The notes under the pieces: model-generated
The model's database searches: none
What the model saw: the letters and a program-made list of their open reading frames with translations, nothing else
What the model was told of the DNA's origin: nothing
Translations under genes and position numbers: made by a program
NCBI RefSeq assembly: GCF_028288205.1
Contig: NZ_JAQBOD010000011.1
Location: 1 to 64,000 of the forward strand
Source of the DNA: Mucilaginibacter sp.
GTDB taxonomy: Bacteria; Bacteroidota; Bacteroidia; Sphingobacteriales; Sphingobacteriaceae
Direction: 5' to 3'
DNA: 64,000 bases
Shown: positions 25,582-34,595 of the stretch, piece after piece
How positions within the stretch are numbered: the stretch's first letter is position 1
Layout: each line of letters begins with the position of its first letter

Positions 25582-25767
25582 ATGCCTTGGTATAATGGAG
25601 ATTACCCGCCATCTTACAAGAACCAGCCTAAGAAGCTGCGGGAAAAGGCGGTCGAGATCGCGAATCAGGTCTTAACGGATGGTGCAGATGAAGGCATAGC
25701 CATTGCTACCGGATTAAAACGAGCCCGGCAATACTTTGCTGACAAAAAGAAAACGGAAAATAAGTAA
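25582..25767 (+). CDS. Small conserved protein with NGDYPPSYKNQP motif
   Basis: 61 residues from the second ATG, 4 nt after AAAAGGAGG; the first ATG at 25579 would be too close. The motif MPWYNGDYPPSYKNQPKKLR followed by EKAVEIANQVLTDGADEGIA and RARQYF resembles a small protein found in many bacteria, usually uncharacterised. It is highly charged and soluble. It precedes the KTSC gene by 3 bp, so the two are cotranscribed. Confidence 0.75.
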   Translation: MPWYNGDYPPSYKNQPKKLREKAVEIANQVLTDGADEGIAIATGLKRARQYFADKKKTENK

Positions 25768-25770
25768 GCC

Positions 25771-25995
25771 ATGCCATCAGCTGTCATCGCCGGTTATAAT
25801 TATGATGCTTCAACGGAAACGCTGACCGTGCGTTACCATTCTGGTAAAATATACAACTACCTAAACGTGCCGGAAAAAGTTTTTAAAGAAATGCGCGCCA
25901 CAATAGCGAAAGGCATCTGGTTTAACCGGCATATCAAAGGCAAATATCCGTACGAAGCGGTAACGCCGGGGCTAAATCAAACCAAATTGTTGTAA
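25771..25995 (+). CDS. KTSC domain protein
   Basis: 74 residues. The KTSC domain is small and named after a lysyl-tRNA synthetase/C-terminal association. Features seen: VIAGYNYDASTETLTVRYHSGKIYNYLNVPEKVFKEM and GIWFNRHIKGKYPYE. The fold is predicted to be a short beta-sheet; the function in stand-alone form is unknown. Second gene of a two-gene unit inside the stress block. Confidence 0.85.
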   Translation: MPSAVIAGYNYDASTETLTVRYHSGKIYNYLNVPEKVFKEMRATIAKGIWFNRHIKGKYPYEAVTPGLNQTKLL

Positions 25996-26050
25996 GCTAA
26001 CAACAACCGAAATAGCTTAAATAACTAAACGCAATTGATATTACAAAAAT

Positions 26051-26117
26051 CGACACAGACTTATATTTTTCGGATATAACTCTGTGTCGCTTGATCTTGC
26101 GGTAAAAATTTTACCGC
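26051..26117. terminator. Two palindromes between convergent genes
   Basis: CGACACAGA (26051-26059) pairs with TCTGTGTCG (26081-26089), with an inner TTATAT/ATATAA pairing. A second palindrome GCGGTAAAA-A-TTTTACCGC covers 26099-26117. They lie between the KTSC gene and the GH99-like gene, so a bidirectional terminator role is likely; the second also resembles an interspersed repeat. Confidence 0.6.
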
Positions 26118-26196
26118 AGAGACCGCAAAGAAGTCACAAAGGCAAATTATTATTTTGCTGCTGTTTACTATTAATGACTTTTGATACAGCCTTTTT

Positions 26197-27483
26197 TTAT
26201 TTGATAGCCGACTTAGCCGATTTTGGCAGCGGAATAGACTCTGGCAACGGCAATTCTTTTTTAAGCACCTTACCGGCATAACCGGCCAGGTACAAATAAT
26301 AATCTGATGGTATGCCTTCCTCAAAAGTTACAAACGGGCTTGGGCCTATCGGTGGGTTTTGCGATACCTTCATAATGGCGGTGCCTTCGTCCACTTCGTC
26401 AAACATGGCTACGTATATCATTTCGGCACCGTTTTTTATGGCTGCCGATAATTCATTCCAGAAAAAGTTACCCCTATTTCTTGGTATAGCGTTAAACTTA
26501 TCTTTTAAATTTAAATTATGCCAGCTAAAGCCCGGGAAACATGTAGGTGCATAATCAATATGGTTTGCTTTGCACCAGGCCAGGTCGGCCTTTTCTATTT
26601 CATTATACTTTTGGAAGCCGGCATCGTCCTTATACCTGCCCACTGTCCATGGATGTATAACATCCACCTTTTTTATCAGAGCATGCAGCTCGGGGTTCTT
26701 TTCGGTATCGTTACCAAACTCGCGCCAATAAGTAGGTACGCCCAGCATTACCGCGCAATGGCCATACTCCGGATCGTTCTGTAAAAAGTCGACAATTTTT
26801 GCCATTGTTTTGGTAGTATAATGCCGGCCGCTATCGTTAAAGCCTACGCCCCACAGCACTACCAATGGTTTACCATTATGGTACAGGTAAGGTTGTTTAT
26901 TGCCTCCGCTGGTTATTTTCATACTATCAACCAAATTCTTCCAGTCACTTTTAAACAACGGAAGATCCAGCGTGTCGCGCATGCCCGAAAAATCATACAT
27001 CACAGCAATGGCACGGTTATATTTACGGGCGGCTTTAAGCGCGTCGCCCAATACTTTATTAAAGTGATTACGGGTATTACCCGGCCGTGTGTTGCCAATA
27101 AAACGCTGCATAAACACGCCATCAACGCCATATTGTTTCATCCATTTAAAGCGCACATCGGTAGTGGTATAATCATGGTCGCTGGGTAACATGGCCACGC
27201 TGCTGTCTGCATGGATAAATGGCGTAGGGTACATCTTTTTGTATTCGTTTAGCTCCGGCCACAAGTCTATTTTTAAATTTCCCGGACCAAACACGCCCCG
27301 TTGCAGGTAATGGCCCCAACCACGATTGGCACCGTCGGTAGGGGTATCATGCCAGCCCTGGTAACCGGCCATTAATAATCCTTTATAACTGGTGTGTTTT
27401 GATGTTTGGCTATGTTTTGTTTGGGCAAAAACTCCGTTTACGGCAAATACCGCAAGCAATAGCAGGATCGATCTTTTTAACAT
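26197..27483 (-). CDS. Secreted GH71/GH99-like glycoside hydrolase
   Basis: 428 residues with signal peptide ending VFAQ. The GH71/99-like TIM barrel is indicated by KGLLMAGYQGWHDTPTDGANRGW, KQYGVDGVFMQRFI, NRAIAVMYDFSGM, GKPLVVLWGVGFND, and EMIYVAMFDEVDEGTAIMK, in which the last acidic cluster probably includes catalytic residues. In GH99 the reaction is endo-mannosidic; for this Bacteroidota branch the substrate is unknown and some are annotated as xylosidases. Monocistronic, exported to the periplasm or beyond. Confidence 0.88.
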   Translation of the reverse strand: MLKRSILLLLAVFAVNGVFAQTKHSQTSKHTSYKGLLMAGYQGWHDTPTDGANRGWGHYLQRGVFGPGNLKIDLWPELNEYKKMYPTPFIHADSSVAMLPSDHDYTTTDVRFKWMKQYGVDGVFMQRFIGNTRPGNTRNHFNKVLGDALKAARKYNRAIAVMYDFSGMRDTLDLPLFKSDWKNLVDSMKITSGGNKQPYLYHNGKPLVVLWGVGFNDSGRHYTTKTMAKIVDFLQNDPEYGHCAVMLGVPTYWREFGNDTEKNPELHALIKKVDVIHPWTVGRYKDDAGFQKYNEIEKADLAWCKANHIDYAPTCFPGFSWHNLNLKDKFNAIPRNRGNFFWNELSAAIKNGAEMIYVAMFDEVDEGTAIMKVSQNPPIGPSPFVTFEEGIPSDYYLYLAGYAGKVLKKELPLPESIPLPKSAKSAIK

Positions 27484-27573
27484 AGTATATGGTTAATTGG
27501 TTTATAGCAGCCTAAGTTAGGGTAAATTTGGTTTAGCGCAAATTCAAAATACCACTCTCTATACTATTGGCCG

Positions 27574-28833
27574 CTACAACGCGTCCACCACCACCGGCTC
27601 AACCAGTTGCTTTTTACGTAATGCTTTTAATTTTTCCCTATGCAGGTAGCGCCAGTGCAGTAAGCCAATTAATAGCGCGGCGATTCCCTCGCCCATCAGC
27701 GTATCGGTTGTACCTATCCAGTTTGATATCGACCCAACAAGCAAGCCGCCCAGGGGTTGCATCCCAAAAAAAGCCATAGCATAAAAACTGATAACACGCC
27801 CGCGCATGTTCTGGTCGACAGTGGTTTGTATCAGTGTATTGCTCACCGTAATTTGCGACATCATGCCAAACCCCGCGATAGTTACAAACAGCAGCGCCAG
27901 CGGGTAACTTTGCTCATGCGAAAACAGCACCAGCCCTGCGCCAAATACAAGCGTATTTATAAATAATATCTTTTTCAAATTAGCTCCCGGCTTTAGCGAG
28001 GCCAGGAATATCGCTCCCGAAAATGCGCCCAGGCCAATAAAACTATCTATAACACCAAAGGTTGTTGCGGTGCCTCTAAAAACATCCCGTGCATAATACG
28101 GTATCAATGTGCTAAAGGGTAATACCATCAAACTTATTAAGGCAAGCATTACCAACACAAATGCGATGGATGGTGTCCGTTTAATATAGGAGAAGCCGTC
28201 CTTCAATTCGCCAAATACGTTTTTAGGGTGTGGCTTACTAATATGTTTAGGTAGCCTCATCATTAACAGCGAACCGATGACCGCTATAAAGCTGATGGCG
28301 TTCCCCAAAAAACAGGCGCCATCGCCAAGCCCCTCTAATATCAATCCGGCAATGGCCGGACCAATGAGCCGCGATAGGTTTACCATAGACGAATTAAGCG
28401 CCAATGCATTTGGCAGATCGCTTTTATCTTCAACCATTTCATATACCAATGATTGCCTTGCCGGCACATCAAACGCGTTAATGATGCCCAGCATAACACT
28501 TAGCGCCAGTATCTCCCAAACCTCATAATGCTTAAGCAATATTAAAACAGCTAATAAAATAGCCTGTATCATAGATGCCACCTGTGTAGCCAGCAAAACG
28601 CGGTAACGATTGTAGCGATCAGACACAACGCCGCCCAATAGCGAAAATAAAAATGAGGGAAACTGGCTGCAAAAAAGCGTTAATCCCAGCATAAAGGTAG
28701 AGTGGCTAAGCGAGTAGATAACCCAGCTTACGGCTGTTTTTTGCATCCACGTGCCAATTAATGAAACGGATTGGCCCGTAAAGTATAACCTGAAATTGCG
28801 GCTCTTAAATGCCTTGAAGGTACTGATGTTCAT
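27574..28833 (-). CDS. MFS transporter (EntS/MFS_3 type)
   Basis: 419 residues with about 12 hydrophobic helices. The start FKSRNFRLYFTGQSVSLIGTWMQKTAVSW and the loop 2-3 motif GGVVSDRYNRYRVLLATQ are characteristic of the MFS_3 (enterobactin exporter EntS-like) branch. RQSLVYEMVEDKSDLPNALALNS is also typical. It probably exports a small hydrophobic compound or drug using the proton gradient. It lies 44 bp downstream of a MarR gene on the same strand, so MarR most likely controls it; the substrate is unknown. Confidence 0.9.
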   Translation of the reverse strand: MNISTFKAFKSRNFRLYFTGQSVSLIGTWMQKTAVSWVIYSLSHSTFMLGLTLFCSQFPSFLFSLLGGVVSDRYNRYRVLLATQVASMIQAILLAVLILLKHYEVWEILALSVMLGIINAFDVPARQSLVYEMVEDKSDLPNALALNSSMVNLSRLIGPAIAGLILEGLGDGACFLGNAISFIAVIGSLLMMRLPKHISKPHPKNVFGELKDGFSYIKRTPSIAFVLVMLALISLMVLPFSTLIPYYARDVFRGTATTFGVIDSFIGLGAFSGAIFLASLKPGANLKKILFINTLVFGAGLVLFSHEQSYPLALLFVTIAGFGMMSQITVSNTLIQTTVDQNMRGRVISFYAMAFFGMQPLGGLLVGSISNWIGTTDTLMGEGIAALLIGLLHWRYLHREKLKALRKKQLVEPVVVDAL

Positions 28834-28877
28834 GTATTAATTCTTTGCTCGCTTTTAACGATAACCCTGTTTGCAGA

Positions 28878-29312
28878 TTATTCAAAGTCGACTAATTTTG
28901 TTAATGGCCCGATGGCTTTTTTTAATAATTCCTGCTCCTCTTCTGTACAGGTTGCCTGGATGGCTTTGGTAAGCCATTGGTCGCGCTCATTGCGTACCTG
29001 CAATAGCGTTTGTTCGCCTTTTTTTGTTAACGTGATCAGCACTTTTCTTTTATCAGTAGCCGATGTGGTACGCGTGATATAGCCCAGTTCCAGCAAATGG
29101 GCCAATATACCCGACATGGATTGATTGGTAATCTTTTCCATTGCTGCTAATTCACTCGGTAGCATTTCTTTATGCTGCAATAATAAAAAAAGCACCGAGC
29201 GCTCCGTAAGTGAAAGCTGCTGCCCGGTGGTCGACTCTTTTCGAAGTTTTTTAATTAAGCGGCCCACGACAGTGCGCAGGTCCGAAACAAATTCTAAGTT
29301 CTTGTTATCCAT
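28878..29312 (-). CDS. MarR-family transcriptional regulator
   Basis: 144 residues. Winged-helix MarR fold: LSLTERSVLFLLLQHKEMLPSELA, the recognition helix region ITNQSMSGILAHLLELGYITR, the wing TSATDKRKVLITLTKKGEQ, and C-terminal dimerisation helices. It is the first gene of a pair with the MFS exporter. A 12-bp-arm dyad overlaps its own promoter region (29317-29344), suggesting autorepression relieved by a ligand. Confidence 0.92.
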   Translation of the reverse strand: MDNKNLEFVSDLRTVVGRLIKKLRKESTTGQQLSLTERSVLFLLLQHKEMLPSELAAMEKITNQSMSGILAHLLELGYITRTTSATDKRKVLITLTKKGEQTLLQVRNERDQWLTKAIQATCTEEEQELLKKAIGPLTKLVDFE

Positions 29313-29316
29313 TGTA

Positions 29317-29352
29317 GTAAGACAAACTAATAAGTTTACCTTACAAAGGTAT
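29317..29352 (-). promoter_or_regulatory. marR promoter with probable MarR operator
   Basis: GTAAGACAAACT (29317-29328) and AGTTTACCTTAC (29333-29344) match as inverted arms at 10 of 12 positions. On the minus strand TACCTTTG (29345-29352) fits the TAnnTTTG promoter box. Binding at the dyad would cover the transcription start. Confidence 0.55.
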
Positions 29353-29354
29353 GG

Positions 29355-29657
29355 TGTTTCACAAGCATAAATGACATGTTAGGGTAATTTTGCACCAAAC
29401 GTTTTTGTAATGTATCCTGCCGGTGCAGTAGCGGTTGGTATATTAAAAAAGATGATATAGTGTTTCACAAAATAATGAAACACATGAAACACTCTTTTAG
29501 GTTAACTTATTGATTTATATTAATTTAACAAAATGAGTGAAACACTTTGAAACAGTACAAAAGCTTTAGGTAAAATAGTATAAATCACTTACAATAAGTA
29601 TTTTATGCTGTTTCATCAATTTTTGCAAATTTGTGGTGAAACACCTGATGTGAAACA
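29355..29657. repeat. Second cluster of TGTTTCAC/GTGAAACA half-sites
   Basis: Exact copies start at 29355, 29461, 29537, 29636 and 29650; one-mismatch copies (ATGAAACA or TGTTTCAT) start at 29475, 29484 and 29609. The region is AT-rich and holds no gene. The same motif is clustered at 5460-5679. Confidence 0.7.
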
Positions 29658-29683
29658 CTTTTTTTTGGAGAGGAATTTAAGCG

Positions 29684-30169
29684 TTATTTCTTTTTCTTAG
29701 GCGGCATCATCCCCGGCCGCTTTTTTACCGGCGATATAGATTTGGTTATGGTTGTCCCTTTAGGCGCATTTGTCAGGTCTTTTGCTTTGCCAACCGAAAA
29801 CGCATAAGCATCGGCCATTAGCTTTTTGATGTAATCCTGCGGCAGGTCCTTTTTTTCTTTGATGATGATATAGCGATACTGGCTGCCGTTACCTAATAAA
29901 ATCTTTTCCGGATCGGGAATTTTTGATCCCCAGTAAAACCCAAGGTGCACATACTTATCATTAAATACAGCAATAGAGCAAAAGGTATCGCCCAATGTAT
30001 GAGACGGCGACCAGCCAAACGCCAGGGCGTTATAGTTATCATAGATCAGTTCGTTGCATTCGGGATAAAGCTCCCACACAAAATCGCGCAGCCATAGGGT
30101 TAGCTCCTGTATCCCTGGGGTGAACGGGCGCAGAAATAACAAGAGGTCGGCATTATCTTCTTTTGCCAT
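29684..30169 (-). CDS. DUF1801 domain protein
   Basis: I start at MAKEDNADLLLFLRPF; the track ORF adds 24 residues that include a cysteine-rich, non-conserved leader. 161 residues. The YdhG/DUF1801 fold is shown by IQELTLWLRDFVWELYPECNELIYDNYNALAFGWS, FCSIAVFNDKYVHLGFYWGS and KDLPQDYIKKLMADAYAFS. A basic tail (SPVKKRPGMMPPKKKK) follows. Related to the frataxin-like YdhG family, biochemical role unknown. Cytoplasmic. Confidence 0.85.
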   Translation of the reverse strand: MAKEDNADLLLFLRPFTPGIQELTLWLRDFVWELYPECNELIYDNYNALAFGWSPSHTLGDTFCSIAVFNDKYVHLGFYWGSKIPDPEKILLGNGSQYRYIIIKEKKDLPQDYIKKLMADAYAFSVGKAKDLTNAPKGTTITKSISPVKKRPGMMPPKKKK

Positions 30170-30368
30170 TATATTTAAATTAATAAAACAGGTCAAAAAT
30201 GGACATACGGATGGTTTACAACATAAATGTAAACAATTCATCTATTTTGTTACTTATCAGCTTCTTATTTTTGCTTATATTAGTTTCCCGGTTTAACATT
30301 TAACGCATAATTTATTATCCTTTTTGCAGTTTAAAGATTGAATACCGGTATTTTAGTGACGGCAATTT

Positions 30369-33300
30369 ATGACCCAATCAGAAAACTACGATATCCTGAT
30401 CGCTAAGATCAATACTTTTACCAGGAAGTTTTATTTAAACAACCTGTTAAGGGGATTGATATTTTTGGGCGCGGGCCTATTTTCGGCTTACGTAGTTATT
30501 ACGTTGACCGAGTATTTCGGCAATTTTAATTCGTTTTTTCGCGGTGTTTTGTTTTATGGCTTTATCCTGCTTAACCTGGGTTTGTTGGGCTGGCTGGTTA
30601 TCCCGTCATTATTGGCCTGGCTTAAAGTAGGCAAAACCCTAACGCATGACGAAGCCGCCAAAATTATAGGCAAACATTTTAGCGATGTTAATGATAAACT
30701 ATTGAATACACTGCAGCTTAAAAAACTTGCCGGCCAGGATGCGCTGCACCGCGAACTCATAGAAGCCGGCATCGACCAAAAAATTCAAAACTTAAAGCCG
30801 GTACGTTTTCCGTCTGCTATCAACATAAAAGAAAATTCTAAATACCTTAAATGGATACTAACCCCCATAGCAATAATAATTATTATTGGGCTGGCGGCTC
30901 CATCAATTTTAACAGAAAGCACTAAAAAGATCATCCGTCATAACGAGTATTTTGCACCCGTAGCGCCGTTTCAGTTTGTGGTATTGAACCAAAAGCTATC
31001 TGCTGTACAAGGCGAGGACCTGAAATTGGAGCTAAAACTGCAAGGCAACCAGCTTCCGGCTGATGTTTATGTAGAGACCGCCAATAATACCTTTAAGCTC
31101 GACAAGGAAAATGTAAGCAAGTTTCATTACCTGTTTACCAATCTTCAACAAAACACATCATTCCGTTTGGTGGGCAATGGTTTTGTATCTGCCCCTTATG
31201 AAATTAAGGTTAATCTGCGCCCGTCATTATTGCATTTTGATGTGGAGCTGCAATATCCGGCTTACCTGCATAAAAAGACAGAGACCCTACCCAATGCCGG
31301 CGATCTGACCATCCCTGCCGGCACAACTGTTGCCTGGAAATTCCATACGCAAAATGCAACTGGTTTAACGTTCGAAATTAATGACAGTAAACATGCCTTG
31401 GCCCCGGTTGGCAATGATCTTTTTGAGCATACCGAACGGATAATTAAGCCGTCGGCCTATAAATTAAGTCCGGTAAACGCGGTTGTTACGCAAAGCGATT
31501 CGGCCTCATACCGCATTAATATTGTTGCTGATGAGCCGCCATCTATTGATGTGCAGGAAAAACCGGATTCAGTTAGCTTGCGCGCATTTTACTTTAATGG
31601 TAAAATACAGGACGATCATGGCTTTACCTCATTAACCTTTCATTATAAAGTTGGCGCAGCCGGCGGAAAAAGCAATGAACATGAAATTGTTAAATCGGTT
31701 AAGGCCGATCTGAATCAAACATTAGCAGATTTCTTTTATTTCTGGAATTTGAAGGAACTGGGTATAAAACCCGGCGACCAAGTAACTTACTTTTTCGAGG
31801 TGGCCGATAATGATGGGGTAAGCGGCCCTAAAAAAGCACGCACCCCAGAGCGCACGCTGAATGTGCCCGATGCGCAAGCATTAAGGGATGAACTAAACTC
31901 GGGTACTACCGGTGTTAAGCAAAAAATGCAGTCGGCTATTAAACTGGCAGACCAGATAGAACGCGACTCGAAAAAGCTTGATCAGGTTTTATTAAATAAA
32001 AACAATCTTTCTTTCGATGAAAAGAAACAGGTGGAAGACTTGCTGCAAAAAAGGAAAGAATTAGATGAGCTGGTTAAACAAATACAGGACGAGAATAAAA
32101 AGAACCTGTATAACCGCCGCGAAAACGAATTGCAAAACAAGGAGTTGTTAGCAGAACAAAAACAAATAGAGGACCTGTTAAATAATGTACTTGATCCTAA
32201 AACAAAAGAACTATTGCAGAAACTGCAGCAACTATTGCAGCAGGATCAAAAGGACGGCACACGTAATGAACTATCAAAAATGCAGATGGATAATAAGTCT
32301 CTTAAAAAAGAGCTTGACCGAATGCTTAACTTATATAAAAAGCTGGAGTTTGATCAAAAGCTAAATCAAAACATTAACCAGTTAAAACAACTGGCAGAGA
32401 AACAACAGAAATTAGGTGACGAAACCCAGCAGCCCGGATCAGACAAGGACCGGTTACAGCAACAGCAGCAAAACCTGAACAAGGAGTTTGAAAATTTAGA
32501 AAAATCACTAAAGGACCTGGATAAAAATACCGACCAGGCGGCCAAACAAGATTTTAAAAACCCTGAGGCCGACGAGAAAAATATTGAAGATCAAATGAAC
32601 CAAAGTTCAGATCAGTTATCAAAGAATAATAAATCAAAAGCTTCGCAATCGCAAAAGCAGTCGGCCAAACAAATGCAGCAGCTTGCCCAAAAAATGGAGC
32701 AGGAACAGCAGGAGCAGGATGAAAAAGAAACCGAAGTTGATGCCAAACAGCTACGCGAGTTATTGAAGAGTTTGGTAAACAGCTCATTCGACCAGGAAAA
32801 GGTGATGCAAACATTGCGAAACACCAGCCAGGCCGACCCAAATTATGTTACCTTGGCCCAAAGTCAAAAAAACATAAAGGATAATTTGAAAACCGCCGAA
32901 GACAGCCTATTTTCGTTGAGCAAACGTATACCGCAAATACAATCGACTGTTAACCGTGAAATTACGGCAATTAATAGCCACATTGATGAATCGCTGGAGT
33001 ATTTGGGAGACAGGCGCACCGCCGAGGCCAACCGCGACCAGCAGTATGCCATGACATCAATGAATAACCTGGCATTAATGTTAAGCGATGCACTTGCACA
33101 ATTGCAGGCCAAAATGAATGCTAAAAGCGGCAAGGGAAAATCGAAGCAAATGTCGGTTTCGCAATTACGGCAAATGCAGGAAAAACTAACCCAGAACATG
33201 CAAAAAATGCGCGACCAAATGCAGCAGCAGGGTAATACGCCACAGGGACAAAGCCAGCGGGGGCAGATGAGCGAACAGCTGGCTAAAATGGCCCGTGAGC

Positions 33301-33695
33301 AGCAAATGATACGCCAATCATTGCAGCAAATTAATAATGAACAAAGCAAAGAGGGCGGCTCGGGCGTGAAGGATGCGGATAAAATATCGCTGCAAATGGA
33401 ACAAACTGAGAGGGATCTCGTAAACAGGAGAATAACAGATGATGCGTTGAAACGTCAGCAGCAAATACAGACCCGACTTTTAGAAGCCGAAAAGGCAGAA
33501 CAGGAACGGGAGCAGGATAAGCAACGCGAAAGCCATATGGGTAAGGATATGCCACCGGGCTACATAAAAGCGTTACAGGACTACCAACAAGTAAAACAAA
33601 AGCAGACTGAACTGGTTAGAACTGTGTCCCCGGCGCTAAATTTGTATTATAAACAGAAAATAAAATCTTATTTTGACCAACTTAATTCAAAATGA
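30369..33695 (+). CDS. DUF4175 family large coiled-coil membrane protein
   Basis: 1108 residues. Two N-terminal transmembrane helices (LIFLGAGLFSAYVVITLTEY; FYGFILLNLGLLGWLVIPSL) and a third near 165 (WILTPIAIIIIIGLAAPSIL) precede a beta-rich extracytoplasmic part (220-500). Residues 510 to the end are Gln/Lys-rich coiled coil with many QQQ runs. The family is conserved in Bacteroidota next to an HATPase and ybeY, as here. Function unknown; a scaffolding or envelope role is plausible. The next gene overlaps its stop by four bases. Confidence 0.88.
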   Translation: MTQSENYDILIAKINTFTRKFYLNNLLRGLIFLGAGLFSAYVVITLTEYFGNFNSFFRGVLFYGFILLNLGLLGWLVIPSLLAWLKVGKTLTHDEAAKIIGKHFSDVNDKLLNTLQLKKLAGQDALHRELIEAGIDQKIQNLKPVRFPSAINIKENSKYLKWILTPIAIIIIIGLAAPSILTESTKKIIRHNEYFAPVAPFQFVVLNQKLSAVQGEDLKLELKLQGNQLPADVYVETANNTFKLDKENVSKFHYLFTNLQQNTSFRLVGNGFVSAPYEIKVNLRPSLLHFDVELQYPAYLHKKTETLPNAGDLTIPAGTTVAWKFHTQNATGLTFEINDSKHALAPVGNDLFEHTERIIKPSAYKLSPVNAVVTQSDSASYRINIVADEPPSIDVQEKPDSVSLRAFYFNGKIQDDHGFTSLTFHYKVGAAGGKSNEHEIVKSVKADLNQTLADFFYFWNLKELGIKPGDQVTYFFEVADNDGVSGPKKARTPERTLNVPDAQALRDELNSGTTGVKQKMQSAIKLADQIERDSKKLDQVLLNKNNLSFDEKKQVEDLLQKRKELDELVKQIQDENKKNLYNRRENELQNKELLAEQKQIEDLLNNVLDPKTKELLQKLQQLLQQDQKDGTRNELSKMQMDNKSLKKELDRMLNLYKKLEFDQKLNQNINQLKQLAEKQQKLGDETQQPGSDKDRLQQQQQNLNKEFENLEKSLKDLDKNTDQAAKQDFKNPEADEKNIEDQMNQSSDQLSKNNKSKASQSQKQSAKQMQQLAQKMEQEQQEQDEKETEVDAKQLRELLKSLVNSSFDQEKVMQTLRNTSQADPNYVTLAQSQKNIKDNLKTAEDSLFSLSKRIPQIQSTVNREITAINSHIDESLEYLGDRRTAEANRDQQYAMTSMNNLALMLSDALAQLQAKMNAKSGKGKSKQMSVSQLRQMQEKLTQNMQKMRDQMQQQGNTPQGQSQRGQMSEQLAKMAREQQMIRQSLQQINNEQSKEGGSGVKDADKISLQMEQTERDLVNRRITDDALKRQQQIQTRLLEAEKAEQEREQDKQRESHMGKDMPPGYIKALQDYQQVKQKQTELVRTVSPALNLYYKQKIKSYFDQLNSK

Positions 33696-34120
33696 TAATG
33701 GAGCAAGCGCCTATTCAAACCACTGATTTATATACTTTACAGCTGCCGTCTGCACGGGAGAGTGTAACACTATTGGAAAATTTGATAGAAGAAATTGCTG
33801 ATAAACATCAGATTAGTGATGACATTTTTGCTAACATGATGACTTGTTTAAATGAAGTTGTTATTAATGCAATTATACATGGCAATAAATTAGACCCCAA
33901 TAAAAAGGTTATTGTAAATGTTGAGGTTGATGCCAAACGTACTATTTGGACCATTACCGATGAAGGCGAAGGGTTTGACTATGTTCATCTGGCCGACCCC
34001 ACTGCCGAGGAAAATTTAGAAAAACTAACCGGCCGCGGCGTGTTTATAGTTAAGCACCTGGCAGATCAATGCGTGTTTAATACAAAAGGCAACGAGGTTG
34101 AACTGCTATTTAAATTATAA
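33692..34120 (+). CDS. HATPase anti-sigma-factor-like kinase (RsbW type)
   Basis: 142 residues, a stand-alone GHKL ATPase domain: N box MTCLNEVVINAIIHGNKLDPNKK, G1 box WTITDEGEGFDY, G2 box GRGVFIVKHLADQCVFN. Proteins like this phosphorylate anti-anti-sigma factors in Firmicutes partner switches. No STAS antagonist or sigma factor gene lies beside it, so the target is unknown. It overlaps the DUF4175 stop by four bases and shares one base with ybeY, a tight operon. Confidence 0.88.
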   Translation: MIMEQAPIQTTDLYTLQLPSARESVTLLENLIEEIADKHQISDDIFANMMTCLNEVVINAIIHGNKLDPNKKVIVNVEVDAKRTIWTITDEGEGFDYVHLADPTAEENLEKLTGRGVFIVKHLADQCVFNTKGNEVELLFKL

Positions 34121-34545
34121 TGCCGGCTATACAGTTTTTTGAAGAGGATATAACCTACACGCTAAAAAACAAAACCAAAATACGGCAGTGGATAAATCAA
34201 ACCATCGTTACCGAAGGTTTTACCTTACATGGGCTTGCTTTTGTCTTTTGCTCGGATGCATATTTGCTGAAGATCAATCAGAAATACTTGAATCATGATA
34301 CCTATACCGATATTATTACGTTTGATAATTCGGTAAAAGAGAATGAGATAACAGGCGATATTTTTATTTCTATACCCCGCATCCGCGAAAACGCTGCCAG
34401 CTTTAATGTGCCCGGAACTGATGAATTACATCGTGTAATTATACATGGCGTTTTACACTTATTGGGCTATAAAGACAAAACCCCTGCTGCTAAGAAAAAA
34501 ATGACAAAAAAAGAAGACTACTATCTTGGGAAAAGGCTTTTTTAA
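34120..34545 (+). CDS. ybeY: Endoribonuclease YbeY
   Basis: 141 residues. The zinc site is within HRVIIHGVLHLLGYKDKT; the third histidine of the classical HxxxHxxGYDH motif is replaced, as is common in Bacteroidota homologues. INQKYLNHDTYTDIITFD is the other diagnostic block. YbeY matures the 16S rRNA 3' end and takes part in ribosome quality control. In several relatives ybeY is directly followed by mnmG; here about 7 kb of other genes separate them. Confidence 0.92.
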   Translation: MPAIQFFEEDITYTLKNKTKIRQWINQTIVTEGFTLHGLAFVFCSDAYLLKINQKYLNHDTYTDIITFDNSVKENEITGDIFISIPRIRENAASFNVPGTDELHRVIIHGVLHLLGYKDKTPAAKKKMTKKEDYYLGKRLF

Positions 34546-34595
34546 TCTTTAATTTTACTTAAAATATTTATCTCACAATTAATTATAAAGACTAA

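Noticed and set aside
26061-26324. 87-aa minus-strand ORF
   Set aside because: It overlaps the end of the GH99-like gene in another frame and runs through palindromes; a shadow frame.
32554-33349. Cysteine- and serine-rich minus-strand ORFs inside the DUF4175 gene
   Set aside because: They are antisense shadows of Gln/Lys-rich coiled-coil codons.
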